The notes beneath the pieces were generated by a model. It ran no database searches and was not told the DNA's origin. It saw only the letters and a program-made list of their open reading frames with translations. This document shows positions 5,518 through 10,536 of a DNA stretch of 10,536 nucleotides, in pieces. Position 1 is the stretch's first letter. Each line of letters opens with the position of its first letter. This DNA is from CAZLDI01 sp964558415 (lineage in GTDB: Bacteria > Chloroflexota > Dehalococcoidia > SM23-28-2 > RBG-16-64-32): contig CAZLDI010000034.1 in assembly GCA_964558415.1 (NCBI GenBank), positions 1 through 10,536 on the forward strand, written 5' to 3'. Made by a program: the position numbers and the translations under genes.

Positions 5518-6631
5518 GACCACATCCTCCATCCCGCTCGCCCTCAGTGACCCCACAAATGCCGCTATCCTGACCGTCTCCGAAGACCGCCTGGAGGGCT
5601 TCCAGCGCGACCCCTTCGGCGAGATCGCCCGTCGGTGCGGCGTCCCACTAGAGACGGTCCTCGAGCGCATCCGGGCGCTGCTGGAAGCAGGCACCATCCG
5701 GCGGGTGCGCCAGACGTTACTCGCCAATAACCTGGCGGAGGGCGCGCTGGTCGCCTGGGAGGTGCCGCACGAGCGCCTGTACGATGCCTTCGATTTCATG
5801 TTCCAGCACGACCCCTTCAGCGGCCATGTAGTCATCCGCACCACCGACACAGTTACCGCTGGCTCGAAGTACAGACTTTGGACGACTCTCAAGGTGCCGC
5901 AGGGTTTCTCGTTTGAGAAGCATTGCCATTTCTTGGTCGCTAAGACCGGTGCTCTCGGGTACCGCATCATGCCCGCGAAGGCGCTGTTCGTCCTGGGCGT
6001 CGGCCACGTCCGGCGTCGAGGCATGGAGCCGGGAAGCCGCTCGGACGAGCTCGCCCATGTAATGTACCCGCACGTCGCCGAGCTTTCGGAGCTCGAGTGG
6101 CGCGTGCTCGTGGCCCTCAAACGAGAGTTCGCGCCGCAGGAGATCGTGCCGGATGTCTGGCAGCGTAGGGCGCGAGAGGCCGGAGTGCCTCTTGAACGGT
6201 TCTTCGAGGTCGCGCAGTCGCTTGCCGAACGCAAGCTCATCGGTCGCTTCTCGACGTTCCTGGAGCACGTGAAGGAGACGGCGAGCGGCGAGCGAGTCAC
6301 GCGCTATAACGCGCTCTTTCACTGGGCCGTCCCGCCCGGCCGCGAGGTCGAGGCGGGCCGTGAGGTCGGCCGCCACCACATCCTCACTCACGCCTACTGG
6401 CGCGAGGGCGGCCCCGAGTTCAATAACGTGAACGTCATGGCCGTCGCCCACGGCACCGACAAGGATCTCGTCCTCGCCCACAAAGCTGCCATCGATTCCC
6501 ACCTCACCGAAATCGGCATCCCCATCGCCTACACCAACGTCTTCTGGGGCGGCCGCAGCGAGATCAAGCCGAGCGAGATCGCACCATTCGCGTACAAGGA
6601 GTGGTGCGCCGAGATCGGCCTGGAGATCTGA
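5516..6631 (+). CDS. Two-module Lrp/AsnC protein, siroheme-decarboxylase-like (AhbAB/NirDL type)
   Basis: A 371-aa protein built of two similar halves. Each half has an AsnC-type winged helix (about residues 12-65 and 188-250) followed by an effector-like alpha/beta domain (about 75-165 and 262-350). The layout and several segments resemble siroheme decarboxylases of the alternative haem and haem d1 pathways: DPFGEIARRCG...RIRALLEAGTIRRV; YRLWTTLKVP; YRIMPAKALFVLGV; HAYWREGGPEFNNVNVMAVAHG; and WGGRSEIKPS near the end. Those enzymes are usually two subunits or one fusion of about 330 aa, so this would be a fused, longer form. Some family residues differ; for example SGHVVIRTT replaces the usual SHCYxR pattern in the first half. 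It may therefore be a divergent enzyme, a tetrapyrrole-binding protein or a true regulator. It has no clear ribosome binding site. It lies between the molybdopterin oxidoreductase and TrpD2-like genes. Confidence 0.75.
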   Translation: MTTSSIPLALSDPTNAAILTVSEDRLEGFQRDPFGEIARRCGVPLETVLERIRALLEAGTIRRVRQTLLANNLAEGALVAWEVPHERLYDAFDFMFQHDPFSGHVVIRTTDTVTAGSKYRLWTTLKVPQGFSFEKHCHFLVAKTGALGYRIMPAKALFVLGVGHVRRRGMEPGSRSDELAHVMYPHVAELSELEWRVLVALKREFAPQEIVPDVWQRRAREAGVPLERFFEVAQSLAERKLIGRFSTFLEHVKETASGERVTRYNALFHWAVPPGREVEAGREVGRHHILTHAYWREGGPEFNNVNVMAVAHGTDKDLVLAHKAAIDSHLTEIGIPIAYTNVFWGGRSEIKPSEIAPFAYKEWCAEIGLEI

Positions 6632-6695
6632 CCGGACGTTCTCGAGTTGCCCGCAGTGCAGCGCGCTCTCGAACTGCTTCCGAAACTGTAACCTC

Positions 6696-7772
6696 ATGAA
6701 GGACGGTGAGGACCCCTCCGCCCGTTTCCGCCTCTACTTGCGCGAGATCGGCCAGGGGCCCCGAGCCGGTCGCAACCTCACGCGCGAAGAGGCGCGCGAC
6801 GCGATGTCGCTCATCATCTCCGGCGTCGCCACTCCTGCACAAGCTGGAGGCTTCCTCCTCGTCCAGCGCTACAAGGGAGAATCGCCTGAAGAACTCGCTG
6901 GCTTCACCGACGCCGTCCGTGCCTCCGCCCGCACCATTGCTCCGAACGTCGAGGGTCTGCTCGACATCGGCAGCCCTTACGACGGCCGCAAGCGCAGCAT
7001 CGTCGTCAGCCCCACCTCGGCAATCGTCGCCGCGGCGGCCGGCGTGCCCGTTGTTATGCATGGCGAAAAAGGCATCGGTCCCAAGTTCGGCGTCCCCATC
7101 GGCGACGTGCTCGAGGCGCTCGGCGTAAACATTGACAGCGAGCCGGCGGAAGTCGAGCAGAGTATTGAGGAGACGGGCGTGGGCTTCATGCGCCAGAGCC
7201 GTTTCGTTCCGCACGTCTTCGCTCTGCGAGATCTGCGCACGCAGATCGCCCTCCGTAGCTGCTTGAGCACCGTCGAGAAGATATACAACCTCGCGGGAGC
7301 GCCATATAGCCTGCTCGGCCTCACTCACCTCCCATACATGGAGAAGATGATGGTCGCTGTCCAGTCCGCCTCGGGCGGAGGCTTCCGCCGTGCCATGATC
7401 GTCCAGGGCATCGAAGGAAACGAAGATGCTCCGACATCTCGTCCCTGCCGCGCCTTCCTCTGGGACGGCGCCCGCACCGTCGAACTCCGCATAGACGCCG
7501 CGGAATACGGACTTCAGCCTGCGACAAAGGAAGAGATGGCCGGCGGTGACGCTGGCCACAACGCCGCCATCGCCGAGCGCATCCTGGGTGGCGAACACGG
7601 CGCCTACTGCGACCTCGTGCTCCTCAACGCCGGGCTGAGAATCTATCTGGCCGAGCGTGCCGCGACGATCGCGGAAGGCATCGAGCGCGCCCGCGGCGCG
7701 ATCGACTCCGGCGCCGCCGCTGCCAAACTGCAGCAGTTGCGTGATCGGAACAAGTCGCGCACGCCACGCTGA
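6696..7772 (+). CDS. TrpD2-like protein (anthranilate phosphoribosyltransferase fold, family 3 glycosyltransferase)
   Basis: A 358-aa protein with the helical N-terminal domain (about 10-75) and the alpha/beta domain of the anthranilate phosphoribosyltransferase superfamily. The places of the substrate motifs are clear but changed. The GTGGDG motif of TrpD reads GSPYDG (92-97) and the KHGNRS motif reads MHGEKG (121-126). The following GIGPKFGVPIGDVLEALG keeps the DVLEALG helix. Such changes mark the TrpD2 (YbiB-like) branch, some of which bind nucleic acid and have no shown anthranilate activity. No other trp gene is nearby, so a role in tryptophan synthesis is unlikely. ATG 6696 lies 64 nt after the previous stop, with no Shine-Dalgarno sequence. 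It probably belongs to the same transcript as the two genes before it. Confidence 0.85.
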   Translation: MKDGEDPSARFRLYLREIGQGPRAGRNLTREEARDAMSLIISGVATPAQAGGFLLVQRYKGESPEELAGFTDAVRASARTIAPNVEGLLDIGSPYDGRKRSIVVSPTSAIVAAAAGVPVVMHGEKGIGPKFGVPIGDVLEALGVNIDSEPAEVEQSIEETGVGFMRQSRFVPHVFALRDLRTQIALRSCLSTVEKIYNLAGAPYSLLGLTHLPYMEKMMVAVQSASGGGFRRAMIVQGIEGNEDAPTSRPCRAFLWDGARTVELRIDAAEYGLQPATKEEMAGGDAGHNAAIAERILGGEHGAYCDLVLLNAGLRIYLAERAATIAEGIERARGAIDSGAAAAKLQQLRDRNKSRTPR

Positions 7773-7787
7773 GCGCGATCGCCGTGT

Positions 7788-7840
7788 CCGCTCGTACGGA
7801 GGCTCTCAAGGCGTGAGCGCGGCGAGCGGTAGCCCGTTTT
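7788..7840 (+). terminator. Possible terminator after the three-gene run
   Basis: CCGCTCG (7788-7794) pairs with CGAGCGG (7823-7829), enclosing a smaller GCTC/GAGC hairpin (7802-7805/7815-7818). TTTT follows at 7837-7840, and a further T-rich stretch after it. The loop is long and the T-tract is offset by 7 nt, so this is a weak terminator candidate. Confidence 0.35.
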
Positions 7841-7848
7841 CCGTTTCC

Positions 7849-7877
7849 TTGTCCCTTCCTACTCACACGGGTACAAT
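7849..7877 (+). promoter_or_regulatory. Promoter of the 144-aa gene, predicted leaderless
   Basis: TTGTCC (7849-7854), a 17-bp spacer and TACAAT (7872-7877) end 9 nt before ATG 7887. Transcription should begin within about three bases of the start codon, and no ribosome binding site is present. This is the clearest leaderless arrangement in the window. Confidence 0.6.
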
Positions 7878-7886
7878 TCATCTGTA

Positions 7887-8321
7887 ATGGATGACTACGG
7901 AATTGATCTGGACGAAGTAACCAAAGTCATCGATGCCGCCGAAGTCCTCGTCGTGCGCTTCGCCATCCTCGACAAGCGCCTCCTTGTTGATACCCGCACA
8001 AGTGACAAAGACGGCCCGTTCATCGCCGTTGTCCCCAAGGCCGGTTCGATCGAGGAGCGGTTCAAGAGTCTGAAGCGCCTGCGCCCGCTCTTTCCCCTTC
8101 CCGAAAAGATCATGTCCTTTACGTGGCCTCGGCACGTGGACACGTTCCGTAACTGTGGACTCTGGGACAAGATCGAGTCGCGACTGACGAGCCTGGGCGG
8201 TGAACCGATGTCCGAACGCTGCTCCGAGGTCTTCAAGGAGCTCGCCACGGAGGAGCGCACAGAGGTCATGGCGGCGATCCGCGGCGAAGGTTACCAGTCG
8301 CTCTGGGAACGGCCTGCCTGA
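7887..8321 (+). CDS. Conserved-looking protein of unknown function (144 aa)
   Basis: I do not recognise a family. The protein is acidic to neutral and soluble-looking, without a signal peptide or membrane helix. An N-terminal part with beta-strand character (about 18-50, VLVVRFAILDKRLLVDTRTS...PFIAVVPKAG) is followed by a part rich in Trp, Phe and Pro (75-95, FTWPRHVDTFRNCGLWDKI) and a helical C-terminus. It has two cysteines, in RNCGLW and SERCSEVF, not arranged as a metal site. It is judged real from its own promoter, ordinary codon use and lack of better frames. Threonine aldolase follows 49 nt later on the same strand and may be co-transcribed. Confidence 0.75.
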   Translation: MDDYGIDLDEVTKVIDAAEVLVVRFAILDKRLLVDTRTSDKDGPFIAVVPKAGSIEERFKSLKRLRPLFPLPEKIMSFTWPRHVDTFRNCGLWDKIESRLTSLGGEPMSERCSEVFKELATEERTEVMAAIRGEGYQSLWERPA

Positions 8322-8370
8322 GTCGACCATCTGATCTCCCTGGAGCCCTTGGGCGGGGCGTTTTCGTTTA

Positions 8371-9399
8371 ATGCGAACCATCGACTTGCGCAGCGATACG
8401 GTCACTCTCCCCTCACCCGAAATGCGGCAGGCGATGGCCCAGGCTGAGCTCGGCGATGACGTCTTCGGTGAGGACCCATCGGTCAATCGCCTTCAGCAGA
8501 TGGCTGCGGAGCGTCTCGGCAAGGAAGCGGCCTTGTTCACGCCCAGCGGCACTCAGAGCAACTTGTGCGCCGTCCTCTCGCACTGCCGGCGCGGCCAGGA
8601 GGTGATCCTCGGCGAAGGGGCGCACATCCTCATCCATGAATCTGGAGGTGCTTGGGCGATCGGTGGCTTCGGCATGCGCACCGTTCGTAACACGGACCGG
8701 GGCGCGCTCGACCTCGACGGGCTGGAGGTAGCCATCCGCCCTGGCTGGCATGGCGTCACAACCGGCCTCATCTGCCTCGAGAACACCCACAATCGCTGCG
8801 GCGGCGCGGTGCTGAACGAGGAGGACCTCGGCGCAGTGCGCGAGATCGCGGACAAGCACGAACTGCCTGTGCACATGGACGGCGCGCGCATCTTCAACGC
8901 CGCTGTCGCCCTGGGGGTGCCGGTATCACGGCTGGCTTCGTACGCGGACTCAGTCTGCTTCAGTCTGTCGAAGGGGCTGGGTTGTCCGGTCGGCTCTGTA
9001 CTCTGCGGGACTAGCGACTTCATCAGACGCGCCCGCCGCATCCGCGGGATGCTGGGCGGCGGCATGCGCCAGGCTGGCGTCTTGGCCGCAGCCGGCATCT
9101 ACGCCCTCGATAATATGATTGAGCGCTTGGCGGAAGACCACGAGAACGCGCTCGCCTGCGCCGCGGCGCTCGCCGCGATTCCCGGGGTCAACCTCACGCC
9201 GCCGCCGCGGACCAACATGGTTTACTTCACGGTCGAAGGCCGGGATTCGACGGACCTTGAACGGCGCCTTGGTGAAGCCGGGGTACTCTGCTTCGACGAG
9301 GACGGGCGCCTCCGCTGGGTCACCCACTACGGCATCGAGCGGGCGGATGTAGAAGAAGCCGCGGCCAAGCTACGCAACGTCGTCGCGGCCGGAGCCTAG
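8371..9399 (+). CDS. ltaE: Low-specificity L-threonine aldolase (PLP enzyme)
   Basis: Splits L-threonine or L-allo-threonine into glycine and acetaldehyde in the cytoplasm. The 342-aa length is normal for the fold-type I aldolase family. Diagnostic segments in order are IDLRSDTVTLPSPEMRQAM (4-22), GDDVFGEDPSVNRLQ (28-42), FTPSGTQSN (56-64), ENTHNRCGG (137-145), HMDGARIFNA (168-177, with Asp170 and Arg173 near the cofactor) and CFSLSKGLGCPVGS (196-209). The Schiff-base lysine is Lys201. ATG 8371 begins right at the conserved MRTIDLRSDT start. No ribosome binding site is clear. The stop codon shares one base with the GTG of the lipoprotein gene, so the two are probably translationally coupled. 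Confidence 0.95.
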   Translation: MRTIDLRSDTVTLPSPEMRQAMAQAELGDDVFGEDPSVNRLQQMAAERLGKEAALFTPSGTQSNLCAVLSHCRRGQEVILGEGAHILIHESGGAWAIGGFGMRTVRNTDRGALDLDGLEVAIRPGWHGVTTGLICLENTHNRCGGAVLNEEDLGAVREIADKHELPVHMDGARIFNAAVALGVPVSRLASYADSVCFSLSKGLGCPVGSVLCGTSDFIRRARRIRGMLGGGMRQAGVLAAAGIYALDNMIERLAEDHENALACAAALAAIPGVNLTPPPRTNMVYFTVEGRDSTDLERRLGEAGVLCFDEDGRLRWVTHYGIERADVEEAAAKLRNVVAAGA

Positions 9400-10121
9400 T
9401 GCGCACGCTTCGCTGGCCGGCGCTGGCGTTTGCACTAATCGCGCTGACCTCCGCCTGCTCCACGTCGGATATCCGCGTGTCGCAGGATATTCTCTCCTCC
9501 ATCCCCTGGACCGGCCCGGAGACCGCCCGCTACCGTACCCTCCAGGATGATGAAGTCAACGGCAACGGGGAGCTCACGCTCGAAGAACGTGACGGCGTGC
9601 TCTACTTATCGCAGATGTTCGAGTTTTCTGATGAGGAAGTCACTGATGCCGTATCGGTAGAGGTCGACCCTCGGACGCTGCGGCCCGCCGCTGTCCAGCG
9701 CCTGATTGTCGGACCCGAGGGCGAGCGGCGCTGGGACGCCACTTATCAGGGGAACTCGCTGACGGTCGAACAGAGCTCAGAGGAAGACGAGCGGACGGAC
9801 GTCCTGGCGGTACCGGCCAGCCACTACGAGCAGTGGGCCGACCTCTTCCTCTGGCGCACCATCGACTTCTCGGAGGGTTTCGAAATCGAGTACACGGACG
9901 TCCTCTCGTGTTCGCTCGCCAAGCCGGATCTGCTTGGCGTCAGATTGCGGGTCAGGGAGATCGAGACGGTGACCGTGCCGGCAGGAACGTTCCAGGCCTG
10001 GCGGCTTGACATCCGCTCCGGCGGACGCAATCAGCGAGCTTGGTACACGGACGACGAGACGCGCACACTCGTCCGCTACGACAACGGCGACTTGGTCTTC
10101 GAGCTAGAGTCCGTCGAGTAG
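9399..10121 (+). CDS. Lipoprotein with DUF3108-like C-terminal domain
   Basis: A 240-aa predicted lipoprotein. The N-terminus has Arg5 before a hydrophobic stretch (7-16) and the lipobox LTSAC, with Cys20 as the lipidated residue. It should be processed by LspA, which is encoded in this window. The mature part is acidic. Its end (about 175-240) contains TVPAGTFQAWRLDIRSGGRNQRAWYTDDETRTLVRYDNGDLVFELESV, the pattern of DUF3108-type beta-barrel domains found in exported proteins. GTG 9399 overlaps the TAG of the aldolase gene by one base (TAGTG), and no other start leaves an intact signal peptide. The biochemical role is unknown, and a link to threonine catabolism is not suggested by the sequence. 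Confidence 0.85.
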   Translation: MRTLRWPALAFALIALTSACSTSDIRVSQDILSSIPWTGPETARYRTLQDDEVNGNGELTLEERDGVLYLSQMFEFSDEEVTDAVSVEVDPRTLRPAAVQRLIVGPEGERRWDATYQGNSLTVEQSSEEDERTDVLAVPASHYEQWADLFLWRTIDFSEGFEIEYTDVLSCSLAKPDLLGVRLRVREIETVTVPAGTFQAWRLDIRSGGRNQRAWYTDDETRTLVRYDNGDLVFELESVE

Positions 10122-10144
10122 GGACAGCCCCTATGGGCTGCCCC
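10121..10144. other. Hairpin between convergent genes
   Basis: CAGCCC (10125-10130) pairs with GGGCTG (10135-10140) around loop CTAT, extended by three G-C pairs after one mismatch. It starts at the last base of the lipoprotein stop codon and lies 16 bp past the end of the convergent small membrane protein gene. There is no T-tract on either side, so it may act as an mRNA end barrier rather than a classic terminator. Confidence 0.45.
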
Positions 10145-10159
10145 CCACGGCGCGCACAT

Positions 10160-10405
10160 TCAGAAGTCTGGCTGTCTGTCCAAATGCGGAGACTCTCGAA
10201 CCTCGAACGGAGCATCTTGCCAGTCTGGAGGCACGATCTCCACCACCGGCGACGGCGCCGGAGTTGACGTCGGCGGCGGCGGATAGGGCTTCGGGATCGG
10301 CTGTGCATTCCCCCCGACGTCGGCGACGAACTGTATGAAGAACACGAATCCCGCGAGTGCAAGCAGCACCAGCCAGAGTAGCTTCGATCGTATGGCGTGC
10401 AGCAA
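10160..10405 (-). CDS. Small proline-rich single-pass membrane protein (81 aa)
   Basis: The N-terminus (MLHAIRSK) is followed by one hydrophobic helix, LLWLVLLALAGFVFFIQFVADV (about 9-30). A proline-rich stretch comes next (PIPKPYPPPPTSTPAPSP, 36-53), then a short charged tail. With a positive N-terminus it should sit with the tail outside the cytoplasm. The only near start is TTG 10405, because an in-frame stop lies at 10412-10414. A -10-like TACAAT ends 9 nt before this TTG. The family is not recognised. It is convergent with the lipoprotein gene and divergent from tRNA-Gly. Given its size and TTG start, it is probable but not certain. Confidence 0.55.
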   Translation of the reverse strand: MLHAIRSKLLWLVLLALAGFVFFIQFVADVGGNAQPIPKPYPPPPTSTPAPSPVVEIVPPDWQDAPFEVRESPHLDRQPDF

Positions 10406-10414
10406 AGCGTCTCA

Positions 10415-10420
10415 ATTGTA
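10415..10420 (-). promoter_or_regulatory. -10-like element before the small membrane protein gene
   Basis: On the minus strand, TACAAT (10420-10415) lies 9 nt before TTG 10405, the same spacing seen before the gene at 7887. No good -35 box is seen at 16-18 bp. Confidence 0.35.
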
Positions 10421-10454
10421 GCGCAGCCTTCAGCCACGCCACTCGTCACCCGGC

Positions 10455-10460
10455 TATAAT
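10455..10460 (+). promoter_or_regulatory. -10 box of tRNA-Gly promoter
   Basis: TATAAT is a perfect -10 hexamer 11 nt before the tRNA-Gly 5' end at 10472. Transcription would begin near 10467. The -35 region is poor; TTCAGC at 10429-10434 has a 20-bp spacer. Confidence 0.5.
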
Positions 10461-10471
10461 GTGCTGCGGGA

Positions 10472-10536
10472 GCGGGGGTAGCTCAGTGGTAGAGCATCTG
10501 CCTTCCAAGCAGAGGGTCGCGGGTTCGATCCCCGTC
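10472..10536 (+). tRNA. tRNA-Gly (TCC), 3' end cut by window edge
   Basis: The acceptor strand GCGGGGG begins at 10472, followed by TA and a D arm starting GCTC. The anticodon stem TCTGC/GCAGA has loop CTTCCAA, so the anticodon is TCC at 10504-10506 and reads GGA/GGG. The T arm GCGGG-TTCGATC-CCCGT is complete; the 3' acceptor strand is missing. Confidence 0.95.

Noticed and set aside
6564..7598. Long antisense frame of 344 codons over the TrpD2-like gene
   Set aside because: The sense strand encodes a recognisable family with its motifs. The antisense product has no recognisable domain and is a usual shadow in GC-rich genes. The same holds for 5717-6697 and 5461-6300.
8341..8366. Terminator before the threonine aldolase gene (GCCC-TT-GGGC then T-rich)
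   Set aside because: The loop of two bases is too small and the stem too short, so it is not reported as a feature.

Overview
The window is about 10.5 kb of gene-dense, fairly GC-rich bacterial chromosome. It shows no insertion sequence, phage gene, CRISPR array or rRNA. The gene mix suggests a bacterium of the Chloroflexota type: a siroheme-decarboxylase-like double AsnC protein, a TrpD2-like protein, a cytoplasmic sulfite-oxidase-like protein, lspA next to an RluA-type synthase, and several apparently leaderless genes. That placement is an inference from gene content only.

Layout, left to right. Positions 1-149 hold two minus-strand tRNA genes, tRNA-Gln(CTG) followed by tRNA-Glu(CTC), the latter cut by the window edge. 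Next is a TetR-family regulator (310-972, +) with a consensus promoter and a 22-bp palindrome in its 5' leader. A 472-bp stretch without a protein gene (973-1444) follows. It holds a train of strong hairpins that may be a minus-strand non-coding RNA with its own promoter and terminator, and an array of three 20-bp repeats that match the palindrome upstream of tetR. Then come gltX (1445-2902, -), a small unknown divergent gene (2993-3292, +), and the overlapping pair lspA and rluD-like (4746 down to 3321, -).

From 4859 to 7772 (+) there is a three-gene run: a molybdopterin oxidoreductase of the sulfite-oxidase fold, a two-domain Lrp/AsnC protein related to siroheme decarboxylases (AhbAB/NirDL), and a TrpD2-like phosphoribosyltransferase-fold protein whose PRPP motifs are altered. 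After a possible terminator come an unknown 144-aa protein (7887-8321), low-specificity threonine aldolase (8371-9399) and a lipoprotein whose start overlaps the aldolase stop by one base (9399-10121). The right end has a small proline-rich membrane protein (10160-10405, -) and tRNA-Gly(TCC), cut by the window edge.

Functional threads: translation (three tRNAs, GluRS, pseudouridine synthase), lipoprotein maturation (LspA and one of its likely substrates), and possible tetrapyrrole or molybdenum-linked redox chemistry in the central run. The most unexplained parts are the orphan TetR-operator array, the candidate RNA beside it, and the central three-gene cluster.
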